Below are positions 12,201 through 23,100 of a DNA stretch of 64,000 nt, piece by piece. Each line of letters begins with the position of its first letter. Position 1 is the stretch's first letter. The notes beneath the pieces are model-generated. The model was not told the origin of the DNA. It was given only the letters and a program-made list of their open reading frames with translations, and searched no databases. Source of the DNA: Paenibacillus sp. SYP-B3998 (GTDB lineage Bacteria > Bacillota > Bacilli > Paenibacillales > NBRC-103111); NCBI RefSeq assembly GCF_010820665.1, contig NZ_JAAIKC010000012.1:97136-161135 (forward strand). The letters are read 5' to 3'. The position numbers were made by a program, and so were the translations under genes.

Positions 12201-15200
12201 CCCTACAGCATAATCACATGCACCAAAATCCCCCAAAATTGCAGCTGATGATGAAAAATAGCATATGAAATCAAGTGGACTTCCCTTCAACAGTTCATCT
12301 AGAATTAACGTTCCTTTGATCTTGGGATTGATTACTTTTTCAAAACTCTCTATTTCTTTTTGAAATATACCCTGCTGATCTACTATACCTGCCGCGTGAA
12401 TGATTCCATGGATCTCCCCAAATTGTTCTTTTGCCGCTTCTATCCCTTTTCTCATTCCATCCCGGTCACATAGATCCGCCTGTATATATAGTATCCGGCT
12501 ACCCAATTTCTCTATTTCCTTTATGAGTATTTGCTTCTCTTTATCTAGTTTTGACCTGCCGCTTAATATTAAATTTGTACTGTATTCTTGCGCGAGATGC
12601 CTTGCAAAAATAAGCCCCAGTTTGCCTAATCCTCCTGTTATTAAATAGGTTCCTCCTGTTTTTAACGGAGTTTCTCCGGGATTTGCACTTGTTTCTTTGA
12701 TTTTATATTCATATCTTTTTCCTTCTTTATACAGCACGCTTTGAACCTTGCTAACTGCCTCAATTTCCTTCCACAGTCTCTCTGAGATTTCTTCAGTTAT
12801 TTCCCTTTGATTGGAGTTTTCTTTCTCCTGGATGACTACCTTTACTCTCGTTTTCGACACCATCGGTCCTAATGACCGTTCGAAGCCAATCCATGATTCC
12901 AGGTAGCATCTTTCTAATTCAGTCTTATATTGTGCGCCTAATATGAACCTTTCTGTCTCCACTTTTTCAGATGCGATTGCTTGCAATATATATACTATGT
13001 TCTTATAATCTTCGATACACTCCGGATCTTCATACGGCCAAAGATATACGACTGCTGTTATTTTTTTATAATCTGTTAGTATGCCGCTAAATGCTTCTTC
13101 ATATGTTCTTTTATCACTTTTGGAAATGAGATAATTCTCTTCATTATCTTTCTGAAAGTCTTTTCCTTGTGAAATGAAAATGACATTGGCTCCCGGATTA
13201 CGTTTTTTTATTTGTACCTTTATCCTTTTCTGATTTTCTGGATTTGATAGAAAACATACGATTGTTTTTAATTCATTGACTGGGTAATCATTTAAGGGGG
13301 CTTCTTCCCATTCTTCTGTGAACATCATTAATTCGTGGGGATCTTCCGGTGAGTGATCCCGGGAAAATGGCTCCTCGTTTTCTTTCTTTCTTACTCCTGC
13401 GTTCGTCTGTATCCAGTATCGTTCTTTTGCAAACGGATAGGTTGGCAAAGATATTCTCTTGGGTTTGTTATTACGATATAAGCCTTCCCAATCAATCACG
13501 AACCCTTCCACCCATAGCTCCATCGCTTCCTGCATTTCCTTGCCTACTGCTGATATTGCCAATCCGCCCTTTTTCGGTTTTACCTGACTTCTATATATGT
13601 CCTCACTGTTTTCCTTACCTTCCAAATATGTTTTAAACTTCTCTTTCAACTCTTTTATCGAGGCCACTGTCATCGCTAAACGGGCTTCCATACTTTCACG
13701 CCCTACTTGCAGTGTATAGGCTATATCCGCTAAGTCTTTATCCGTATACTCTTCGTTCTCTAATGCTATTAAAAACCGATCTACATACTCTTTTAGTCTA
13801 TTTTCATCCTTTGCCGACAATACAATGATTGCGGGATTTTGTACCTGAGTATTTACCACCGTATCTTTTTTATGAGTTGAAACGTATTCCTCTATTACCA
13901 GATGTGCATTAGTGCCTGTTGCCCCAAAAGAATTCATAGCGGCGCAGCGTGGCTCATTTAATTTCGTTTCCCATTCTCTTAAAGCTGTATTCACAAAAAA
14001 TGGGCTATTCTCCACAGCCATCTGTGGACTCGCATTCTCATAATTTAAGCTTGGGGGAATCTGACAATTCTTTATAGATAATAAAATTTTTATTAGTCCC
14101 GCTATTCCGGAACCAAAAAAAGCATGACCAATATTCGTTTTTAAAGATCCTAAAGCACAATAATCTAAGTTTGTTGTAAATTTACGGAATGTCTCTGTCA
14201 GAGCTTGATATTCAATCGCGTCACCTAATTGAGTGCCCGTTCCATGAGCTTCAAACATCGTTATGTTCTCTGGATTTATGTTGAACTTCTCATACACACT
14301 TGTTTGAAGCCGACTTTGTGCCAGTCCACTTGGAGCTGTTATCCCATTGGTTTTCCCATCCTGGTTCATTCCCCAACCCCGGATGACCCCATAAATATGA
14401 TCATTGTCTTCAATCGCTTTATCTAAAAGCTTTAAAACAACAACCCCAATCGCCTCAGCGACAACTGTACCGTTAGCTCTCTGGTCAAATGTATAACATT
14501 GACCATCAGGAGATAAAAGTAAGGATTGACTTGAACCGATCAATATATTGGGGGTAGTATATACGGCTCCTCCCCCAACGATCGCGGCTTCGCAATTACC
14601 TAATATCAAACTATTGCAAGCTTCAACGACAACCGACAAAGTTGATGAGCATGCTGTGTCTATCGTCATTGCCGGTCCCACTAAATTTAACAAGTATGAA
14701 AGTCTGGTAGCGGAATAAGAATCTGTTGGAAGGTAATAGGTTTCAATCTCATTTTGTACCGTTATGGAGTAATCTCCTTTAGCACAAGCGAACACTCCCC
14801 ATGGTTTTCCGCTAATGCTTCCTGGGTTATATCCTGCGTCTTCAATGGCTTTCCATGCTTCTTGGATAAATATGCGCTCACTAGGATCCATAAGCTCAGA
14901 TTCCCGCGGTGATATTTTGAAAAATAACGGATCGAACTTATCGATATCCGTTAAAAAACCTCCCCATTTAGAAAATGTTTTCCCGGGTGTTTTCAGCTTT
15001 GGATCATAATAATCATTAATATTCCAGCCCCGGTCATCAGGCACTTCCCTTATGCTGTTGCGGCCATTTTTCAAGTTCTCCCAAAATTGTTGAACGTTCT
15101 CCGCATCCGGAAACCTTCCTGAGATTCCAACAATTGCAATAGATGGATGTTGCGCTGCGTTTGAACGATTTGTATAAATGTTTCTACAGTAATCATAGAA

Positions 15201-17147
15201 TTTTTTTATACTTTTATCAGAATGCAGAATATCGAAATGATTATCCCCTTCTAATATAATCGTTTGAAGCTTTGGTAATACTGAATTCCATTGTTGAAGT
15301 AACGGCAGAAATGACCCCTTTTCTCTCTGTATATTTTCTAGATAGTCAGGATTCCAAATTGTACGTGATACTGCCTGTGCAGATTCCGTTCTAAATAACC
15401 AGGCTTTTATATTATTAGGACGTAGTATTTTTGCTGCATGATATTCCTGCAATGCTCGAAGATTAGAAATATGGACATCTGACATGGAAAGTAATTTGAA
15501 TTCCAATTCTTTATCCGCTTGCTTGAGACCTTTTTGTTTGCAGAACCGGACTATATCCTTTACTAAAACTTCATCCTGAAAATCTTTAACATCATCCGCA
15601 GTAATTTTATAAAAATTCCAATCGATGTCTCCATTGGGCAGCTTCCGGGAAAGATTTTGCTCCGTATTCAAGAGGGTTAACAATAAAAAATTCGCATTCA
15701 TTAAAAGGTTGTTTCTAAAAGTTGTTTTAAATAATTCGGATTCTTTTCCCGAAATTAACGGCGATTCAACAAGAAGTAACGTATCAACCTCTTTACCCTG
15801 CATTTGCAATTGGTGTGCTATTTCATAAGCAACCGTCCCTCCAAAAGAAAATCCGACCAGATGATATGGCCCTTCTGGTTCTACTGCTGTAATCATTTCA
15901 CAATAGTATTTGGCCATGTCTATAACAGATGTTAAGGGTTTATTTTCTGATGATAAAAATCCACGTGCTTTAATGGCAATCATTCTAAATGTACCGTCCG
16001 TTTGACTGGCTATCCTATTATAGATACCAACATCTCCGGAAAGTGGATGAATCCAAAAGGTACATGGTCCTTCTCCATCTATTGATAAAGGCACTATTTC
16101 AGGATATTGACGCATAAGACTACGTATCTGTTTTTTTAACGGCTGCTGTTTGGTATCTGTTGATTTAACGTTTTCCCCGTCTTCACAAAGCTGAAGAAGT
16201 TCATACAAATTTTTATTATTGAGATCATGGATAGATACATCAACACCTAATTTTTCATGCATAAATATTAGTACATCCGCGAAATCAAGAGAATCTAAAC
16301 CAAGTTCTTTTAAACTTTTTTGATCATTTATGTTGGTTGTATTTAATTTCCGTTGGAGTAAATCCAATAATAGATTTCCTGAATGTTGTTGTTTCTTTGC
16401 AGAACCTTTAGTGGACAATTTGCCATTCCATGGACGATTGTTTATATCATATTGAATTAATACTCCATATCCATGATTTTCATCATCATTTGGTCTGTAA
16501 TTATCCATCAAACCCAACACTTTTGCCCCGTGTAATTGATGGAATTTTAAAATTGGATCATCTAATTCGCCGTTCCGATTAATTTTTTTCAAATAATCTT
16601 GAATGGTAGAACAGTTCGATTTGTAAAAATCACGACAACGCGTTACTGCATATACATTATTGATCTCTGGATGTAAGGAATAGTATTGAAGAACAAATTC
16701 TAGTAATTCATTGCCCCATCCTTTATCTTGATAGACAGGTTGAATATTCAACGCAATAAATTGAATACATTGACCGGTTTTAACCCTATATTTATTAACC
16801 GTATTGGATCTGATTTTTTTAATATTATCCTGATGAATCCGTTGAGTATAAATAACACCTATTACTTTTCCTTCGTATTCTAAAACAAAATTAAAACAAG
16901 CCGGATCCATCAATCGCTGTTCAATTTCTGACCTATCTGTTTGTAAGGGAATAGCCCAGCAATTCGCCTCTATGTCCATTAATGAGTGAATATCATCCGG
17001 TGAGGCAAGACGAATGATGTATTCACGTTTGATAAAAAATTTTTCCAGGTACTCACCGTTCTTAAACTTATCCTCGAAATTAGCATCTGGAAACAACTGC
17101 TGCTGTGATCCATCAAGTAAATTTTCGTTCAAATGTTTGTTATACAT
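9219..17147 (-). CDS. trans-AT PKS, ORF3 (GNAT-ACP-TE-KS6-KR-ACP-KS7(0)-ACP)
   Basis: I chose the ATG at 17147 (2642 aa) because GGGAGG sits 12 bases before it and overlaps the ORF2 stop. An earlier in-frame ATG at 17219 lies inside ORF2 and lacks this support. Domains by residue: a GNAT domain of the PKS loading type 12-240 (motifs TRCRDF, DPILKFHQLHG, YRPNDD); ACP (LGLDSLDF) near 288; an alpha/beta-hydrolase thioesterase 355-650 with GFSFGG (Ser near 433), Glu where Asp is usual (LVESP, near 461) and His in GDNHFDIL near 637; KS6 670-1110 (Cys 833, HGTGT, NIGH); KR 1500-1690 (CDYAVGN, and VDQ where B-type KRs have LDD); ACP near 1807; KS7 1896-2330, which keeps Cys but has ASSVGT instead of HGTGT and so is probably non-elongating; final ACP near 2545. 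A thioesterase between a GNAT-ACP loader and a KS is unusual. The protein is cytoplasmic and needs a trans-acting AT. Confidence 0.93.
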   Translation of the reverse strand: MYNKHLNENLLDGSQQQLFPDANFEDKFKNGEYLEKFFIKREYIIRLASPDDIHSLMDIEANCWAIPLQTDRSEIEQRLMDPACFNFVLEYEGKVIGVIYTQRIHQDNIKKIRSNTVNKYRVKTGQCIQFIALNIQPVYQDKGWGNELLEFVLQYYSLHPEINNVYAVTRCRDFYKSNCSTIQDYLKKINRNGELDDPILKFHQLHGAKVLGLMDNYRPNDDENHGYGVLIQYDINNRPWNGKLSTKGSAKKQQHSGNLLLDLLQRKLNTTNINDQKSLKELGLDSLDFADVLIFMHEKLGVDVSIHDLNNKNLYELLQLCEDGENVKSTDTKQQPLKKQIRSLMRQYPEIVPLSIDGEGPCTFWIHPLSGDVGIYNRIASQTDGTFRMIAIKARGFLSSENKPLTSVIDMAKYYCEMITAVEPEGPYHLVGFSFGGTVAYEIAHQLQMQGKEVDTLLLVESPLISGKESELFKTTFRNNLLMNANFLLLTLLNTEQNLSRKLPNGDIDWNFYKITADDVKDFQDEVLVKDIVRFCKQKGLKQADKELEFKLLSMSDVHISNLRALQEYHAAKILRPNNIKAWLFRTESAQAVSRTIWNPDYLENIQREKGSFLPLLQQWNSVLPKLQTIILEGDNHFDILHSDKSIKKFYDYCRNIYTNRSNAAQHPSIAIVGISGRFPDAENVQQFWENLKNGRNSIREVPDDRGWNINDYYDPKLKTPGKTFSKWGGFLTDIDKFDPLFFKISPRESELMDPSERIFIQEAWKAIEDAGYNPGSISGKPWGVFACAKGDYSITVQNEIETYYLPTDSYSATRLSYLLNLVGPAMTIDTACSSTLSVVVEACNSLILGNCEAAIVGGGAVYTTPNILIGSSQSLLLSPDGQCYTFDQRANGTVVAEAIGVVVLKLLDKAIEDNDHIYGVIRGWGMNQDGKTNGITAPSGLAQSRLQTSVYEKFNINPENITMFEAHGTGTQLGDAIEYQALTETFRKFTTNLDYCALGSLKTNIGHAFFGSGIAGLIKILLSIKNCQIPPSLNYENASPQMAVENSPFFVNTALREWETKLNEPRCAAMNSFGATGTNAHLVIEEYVSTHKKDTVVNTQVQNPAIIVLSAKDENRLKEYVDRFLIALENEEYTDKDLADIAYTLQVGRESMEARLAMTVASIKELKEKFKTYLEGKENSEDIYRSQVKPKKGGLAISAVGKEMQEAMELWVEGFVIDWEGLYRNNKPKRISLPTYPFAKERYWIQTNAGVRKKENEEPFSRDHSPEDPHELMMFTEEWEEAPLNDYPVNELKTIVCFLSNPENQKRIKVQIKKRNPGANVIFISQGKDFQKDNEENYLISKSDKRTYEEAFSGILTDYKKITAVVYLWPYEDPECIEDYKNIVYILQAIASEKVETERFILGAQYKTELERCYLESWIGFERSLGPMVSKTRVKVVIQEKENSNQREITEEISERLWKEIEAVSKVQSVLYKEGKRYEYKIKETSANPGETPLKTGGTYLITGGLGKLGLIFARHLAQEYSTNLILSGRSKLDKEKQILIKEIEKLGSRILYIQADLCDRDGMRKGIEAAKEQFGEIHGIIHAAGIVDQQGIFQKEIESFEKVINPKIKGTLILDELLKGSPLDFICYFSSSAAILGDFGACDYAVGNRFQMAYTRYKNKLEDQKEVLSKTVVVNWPLWRDGGMGLAQDDNEMYLKSSGQRYLETEEGVSIFEKILTQPQTQHLVMVGQKSMVYRFLRLNREQTTKTVRVDTGNSDISRVQPKEMQGFAIEQFVERDLKEMISKLHNLPVEKLDVEEHLIEYGFDSINLFEFAGMIADFYGIDITPSSLLGYSTIGKIIEYFMLDHKETIEQFYNEKTEKNTPQASLHPETQKEEKNGLDRDIINNPFEKISEPIAIIGISGRFPQADTVESLWNNLKDRKECITEVPKDRWDWREYYGDSHNEIGKSNSKWGGFLTNIDRFDPLFFKISPKEAHIMDPCQRLFLEEAWHALEDAGYMGELIKGKSCGVYVGIEEGEYGFMVRQEGQFYSNQNAVLSARIAYALDLTGPNLSITASCSSGLVALHQACQALRHDDCEMALVGGINLFVSPMVHVGMSMLDLLSPTGKSYVFDDRADGLVPSEAVAVVLLKPLSKAIRDKDQIYGCIKGSGVNYNGKGHGIMSPNPLRQAELINNTFDKYQIDPLNIQYTIASSVGTKLGDAAEIDGLRKAFSKYSNEQYCSIGSIKPLIGHTFAASGIVSLLTMLMAMKEQTILGLHNYKNSNENIDFSKTPFIASTSDQPWTRQKNQPRLGAISTSANSGTNAFAVIEEYIKPPEERNKHKSIHQSRIFIFSATDNERLQVVVKKLLEYIECNDKILLSDIAYTLQVGREAMACRLAIVATSKDELIQAMNNYLNSVQAKNEIESSVPFFTGNVEDGYLKAQALSSIKYEEALLQEFVKKNNLEIIAMHWTKGGKMTWESLYETEDGRRISLPTYPFKNERYWITTEKDEWVNEKDLLNANTGKSTQQMIEGYIVNFFSGKLDIPKEEIKLNKYIQDYGVDSILIMQFIRDFEKHFQFSISGRDLLQYPTISSLTTYLIEKLETDPIGSHLHDKENKIGKSALNKSEYKDKEVIEAMEKYVRGMIDLDEVEKSVGVGRI

Positions 17148-17151
17148 CGTT

Positions 17152-20100
17152 TTATCTAACCTCCCATATGAGTTGTGAGGCAATATACTTTGATAGCTGG
17201 AAAGTGTTCGGGTAATCAAACATCACTGTTTCTCTTAAATTCAGATTACATTTACTATTCATTTTTTGTATAAATTTACCTGATAGAATAGAGTCTAATC
17301 CGAGTTCCATGAAATTAGCCTCATTATCAAATTCATCGAGATCATCTAAATATAAAATTTCATATAGAATTTCTTTAATCAATTGTTGGATTTCCAACGT
17401 TTCAGGTGAATCTTCCGACTGATTATCATTTATTATCGAATAATTGTAATTCTCATCTTCCTGGTGCAAAATGCTTTCTAATGAAATAAATTCAGTCCCT
17501 AAAATAGCGTCTAAAGAAATAAAGTCTTGGCTTTCTGATTCATTCGAAAGATTGTCTTCTTTCACATTTAGCCAAAACTGCTTTTGTCTAAAAGGGTATG
17601 TAGGGAGCTGTGAAATATGTTTTGGGACATTATCGTTATATAATTTTTCCCATGACAAAGAAGCTCCGTTTACCCATAACTGAGCCCATTTAGACAAATC
17701 CTTTTCCGAATTAAGATTATCTATTTGATGGTCGAAAAGCGGATTTTGCAGTGTTGACTGGGAATTACCTCCTTTGTTCATATTCTCCGTATAGCTATTG
17801 TGATTGGTCACATCATTCAGGTAATCCTCAATGTTATTTATTAACTGTTCTGTGTTTTGGGCGATAGAAGCAAACCTTCTTTTCATTGCTTCTCGCTTAT
17901 TTTGCAGGATATATGCGAGTTGGCACAGATCCAGATCCGGTTGTTTTGCCAAATATTCCTTCCAGATCTGAAGATACCTTCTCAACGAATGATTGGTTTT
18001 TGCAGAAAAAACAAATAGGTTCGGAGTACCTTTAGAAGGAATAACAATGGCATGGTCAGCTGGCTTATCATACTCTTCCAATATTAAATGCGAGTATACA
18101 CCTCCGGCCCCAAAGCTGTTGATTCCGATACGCCGCGGGCTTCTATCCCCATCGACATCCATATTCGGCCATTCCACAAAATTCGTTTCAATCTTAAAGG
18201 GCAGCGTATTAAATTTAATATTCGGATTAAGTTGCTCCGGTAATTTGGTCGGACACAGCATCTTATGTTTGAATTGTAGTAATGCCTTTATAAACTGAGC
18301 CATCCCCGATACCGATTCACCATGTCCTAATACGGATTTAACAGAACCCATCGTATAGAATTGGCTTTCTTGATCTCGAAACTTCTGAAACACCTTAGAT
18401 ATGGCTGACATTTCAATCGCATCGACCATCTCTGATCCGCTTGCTGCGGCTTCAAAATGTCTTATCGATCGCGGATCCACATTAGCCGTGTTCAAAGCCT
18501 GCTGTATGACAGCGGCTTGCTTGGCTGGATCAGGTACATTATAGCCATTCGTCTTCCCACTATGAGAAACAGCGCTTCCTTTGATTAAAGCCCAAATATG
18601 ATCGTTGTCTTTTTCCGCGTCGGATAATCGTTTAAGAACTACTGCTCCCACGCCTTCAGACGGAATAAATCCGATTCCTCCTTTATCAAATACACTACTA
18701 CTTGAAGAATCAGAAATTAATCCAGCTTGAGAGAGACTTATATAATTGCTAGGGTGCAGATATAAATTTACCGCTCCGACAATGGCCATTTTAATTTCCC
18801 GGTTCCTGATACTTTCACAGGCCTGATGAAGAGCTGCAAGCGAAGATGAGCACATCGTATCAACCGGAACACTAGGACCATGAAAATCCATAAAGTATGA
18901 CAATCGATTGACTAAAGATGAAAATGATGTATTGAAAAACTTATTGGAGGTATTATTCCATAAATTAAATCCTGTTTTCGTAACTCCGCCAAAAACCCCA
19001 ATATGTTTTCGTAAGCTTTCATCTATTTTCGATGGTACATATCCCGCGTCTTCAACCGCTTTCCAGCACTCTTCTAAAAATAGGCGTTCCTGCGGATCCA
19101 TTCTTTCCGCTTCAGCAGGTGATATATTAAAAAATAACGGATCAAAATCAGCAAATCCTTCTAAAAAACCACCCCATTTGCTGAAGCTTTTTCTTTGGGC
19201 TACAGCTTCCTCTCTATCCGGATTAAAAAATCCTTCCAAAGACCAGCGTTCTTCAGGTAACTCTGTAATGCAACTTTTTCCACTTTTTAAGTTTTCCCAA
19301 AACTCGTCAACATTTTTTGCCTTTGGGAAACGACCGCTCACGCCTATGACAGCTATTGGCTCATTTTCATGATGGTCATATCCAACACTTCCCCAACTCC
19401 TCTTAATTGAATCAGGCTTGCTCCTTTTCAATGTAAGCTTTGGAAATAGGGTACTATTTTTTGTAACTGAACTTTTTGTAGCTGAGCTTCTATCACTTGA
19501 ATTTTCTACTTCGACTTCAATTTCATTCCCGGTCCATTTCATACATTCATCCGGATATTCAGAAGCTAAATATTCTCCTAAGGTTGATAAGTTCCGGTAT
19601 TCAAAAAATAAGGTATTTGATAAATTATTAAAATAATCAGCAATTTTCTGATTCAGCAAGGTTAGCTTGATTGAATCAATTCCGTAAGTGTCGAATGGTT
19701 CTTCCGTGTCTATTTGATTTATATTTAGCTTTATACTTTCTCCGAGTAGTACCGTCAGTTTGTGTATGACTTTTTCTTTTAGTATGTCTATATTTACTTC
19801 TTTCATGTTTAACTTCGGTTGGTGTGTATCTTCTTTCAATTGTGTTAAACGTATTTTTTTTCTGATTTTTGCCGTATCACCCTCCAAAATCATAACCTGA
19901 TCGTTTTCTTGAACCAAAGCTTTATAGAACGCTTTTATACCTGTCTCTGTCTTCATCGGGATCATGCCTATCTTCTCAAACATGATTTTCTCAATCTCTT
20001 TGTCGACGTGCATTCCGCCTTTTTCCCATAACGGCCAGTTTATCGAGAGGGTTTTTCCCCAGCGTTCTCCCTTTTCTACTAATTTATTTCTATAGCTTGC

Positions 20101-23100
20101 ATACACATCCATAAACGCGTTCGCTGCCGCATAATCTGCCTGACCTGGGTTCCCGGATTCTCCGGCTCCTGATGAGAATAGAAGGATAAAGTCCAGATGG
20201 ATGTCTCTTGTGAACTCGTCTACATGTAATAATCCGGTTACTTTGGGTTTTAGCACTTCCACGAATTCTTCTTCTGTTTTATTGATAATATAGTTATCCC
20301 GTATTACCCCGGCGCTATGGAAGATTCCATTTAACGTGCCATAGGTTTCTGTTATTTCGGCTATCAATTCCTTGACTTGTTCTTTTGTTGTTATATCCGT
20401 TCGCTTGTATTCTACTATAGCTCCCATTTCTTTTAAGACGTTCAATTGGGCTTGTTTAGTCTCATTTAGCTCTGATCTTCCAGTCAGGATCAATTTTACA
20501 TCTTTCACTTTTTCCGCTATCTCTTCGGCGAATAGGAAGCCTAAGCCCCCAGCCCCTCCTGTTATTAGATATACGCCGCCTTCTTTCCAAGGGAACTCTT
20601 CTTCATTGCTTCGATCGAGTAATGCTGTTTCCTCAAGGCTTTTGAGATATCTCACGCCTTCATCGTCGTATCTTATCTCTCTATCTTGCAGGCTTCGACT
20701 GTTCGCTTCCAGCTTTTCAACTATTGCTGCAATCTCTCTTTCAGCAGATAGTTGAATGATCTGATACAAAAGTTTTGAATTCTCTAATTGAGCTGTCTTT
20801 AACAGACCCCCTAACCCTCTAAATATTTCTTTATCCTCATCAGTAAAGACGACGATCTGAACGAGAACACTTCCTTTCGGCTTACTCTTAAGGATACTTT
20901 TTATCTCAGCAAACAACTGTTTGGCGTACTTTTCATATCGGATGCCCAAATTCTTCTCTTCGCTTCGTAATATTCGACATCTCGCCCCTGTTATCCGAGT
21001 CTCAAGGCTTTCAGCGGTTATTCTTTTATCCGCTTCGCACAGTATGATTTCTCGTTGTACACGATTAGGCATTGTTTCTACTTGTATTGTGCCCGATTGT
21101 TTCCATACGGGGTGCAGCATGATAGAGCCAATGTCTGTTTTGTCCTCGCTTTCTGCTTCCAGCGCTCTGAAGGCAAATTTTTTCATCCGTACATGGATCT
21201 TACCGTTTTCATCGCATATGTCGATATTAAGCGTCTGCATTTTATCATCGGAAGTAACACCTTCAGTCTTTCTTACAAATGCCCACATATTCTCACTGCA
21301 TTTGTCTATAACTTCCAATTGTTCTAGGGTGGAGGGCAGACTTGGGTTATTCATTGATAAGCCTATAGCTGCCTGTATGGCGGAATCTAGTAGGCTTGGA
21401 TGCAGGAGATAGTCTTCCGCCTTTGCTCTTACTGATTCCGGCATAGTAAGCTTTGCCAACACCTTACCTTCTCCGACGTATATACAATCGATCCCCTGAT
21501 GTCCACTTCCGTAATCGATCCCTAAGGCTCTAAATTTCTCGTAACATTCGTTTCCGGTTATGATTTTATCGTTACATTCGGTTTGTAATTTCCGGATATC
21601 TATACGTTCTAAATGCGGTGACTCACTTGTCGAAACGAAGACCGCTCGACCCTGACAGTGCACAATTGCCTCTTCTTCCCTATTCGATCCTTCGCTATAT
21701 ATCTCATAGCTAATCTCACTGTTTTCTTCCGGATATACACTGATGTGTACATCCTGGCTTTTACCGTTTACGTCGATGGGTCTTGACCACACGATATTCT
21801 TTAGTTTTATTACACTTTCTTCTGCCCTGGGTACTGATTCATGAATCGCTGCTCTGATCATCTCCAGGTATGCCGCTCCAGGCAATATTTTTTCTCCCAT
21901 TACGACATGATCCCTTAAGAAAAACTCATTCCCGGTCAGTGTACTGCTAAATCTCTGTCCTTCCAAATTAGATGTGTTCCTATGGAGCAACGGGTGTAAA
22001 TAGCCATTTGCCTTTAGACCCGCTACACTGTTTTCCTCTGCTTCAGCTTCTATTTCTGGAAGCCAGTATCGTTCCCGTGCGAAAGGATATGTCGGCAAGC
22101 TTATTCTTTTGGGCTTACTATAGGTATATAGCCTTTCCCAATCAACGTCTAAGCCTGTTACCCATAAGTCTAATAGCGTCGAATACTTCTTCCGCTCTAT
22201 CCATTTACCGATAACTTCCTGCAATTCTTCATTCGATTTTAATAGTGAAACAATATTGTGCTGTTTCTTCCCCTGGCTTTTGTATAGGTCGACTATGTCA
22301 ATTTTCCCTTTTAGAAATCCATCCAGTTTCTCTTTTAAATCATCAATTGATATAACTATTACTCCCAGTCGCTCCTCCATTGTTTCCCGACCAACTTGCA
22401 GTGTATAGGCTATGTCTACTAAATCTTTATCTTCAAATCGCTGATTTTTTATCGCTTCCAACAGCCGCTTCACCTGATCTTTCAGGCTGTCTTCCTTTTT
22501 CGCTGATAATACAATTAGCGCCGGGTTTTGTACTGTTATTGTCATTTGATTTTGCTCTTGAATCTTCGGTATATACTCCTCTATTATTATGTGTCCACTC
22601 GATCCTCCTGCGCCAAATGATGAAATACCCGCTATTCTCGGATATTCCTTCATCTCACCTTCTATCTCGACCACCGGAGGTATCCATTCCTCCAGCTCTT
22701 GCTGTACTCTAAAGGGTGTAGTTTTGAAATCAATATTAGAATTTAGCACCTCTGAATGGAGGCTCGGTACTAATTGCTTGTGTTTGATCTGTAATAATAC
22801 CTTTGAAACTCCCGCTATCGCGGCTGCTGCTTCCAAATGTCCAATGTTGCTTTTGGCTGACCCTATTGCGCAGAATCCTCGTTCATTCGTGTATTCATTA
22901 AAAGCCTTTGTTATTCCCGCTATTTCTATCGGATCTCCTAAAGAGGTTCCTGTTCCGTGAGCTTCTATATAACTAATACTTCTCGGGTTCACTTTTGCTT
23001 CAATTAATGCCTTGTTAATAACATTGGCCTGTGCACTTAAATTTGGAACGGAATACCCATTAGTCTTTCCTCCGTGGTTGATGGCCGTTGATTTAATAAT

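Noticed and set aside
17148..17219. ORF3 start at 17219
   Set aside because: It would overlap ORF2 by 68 bases without its own RBS. The ATG at 17147 has GGGAGG and sits just after the ORF2 stop.
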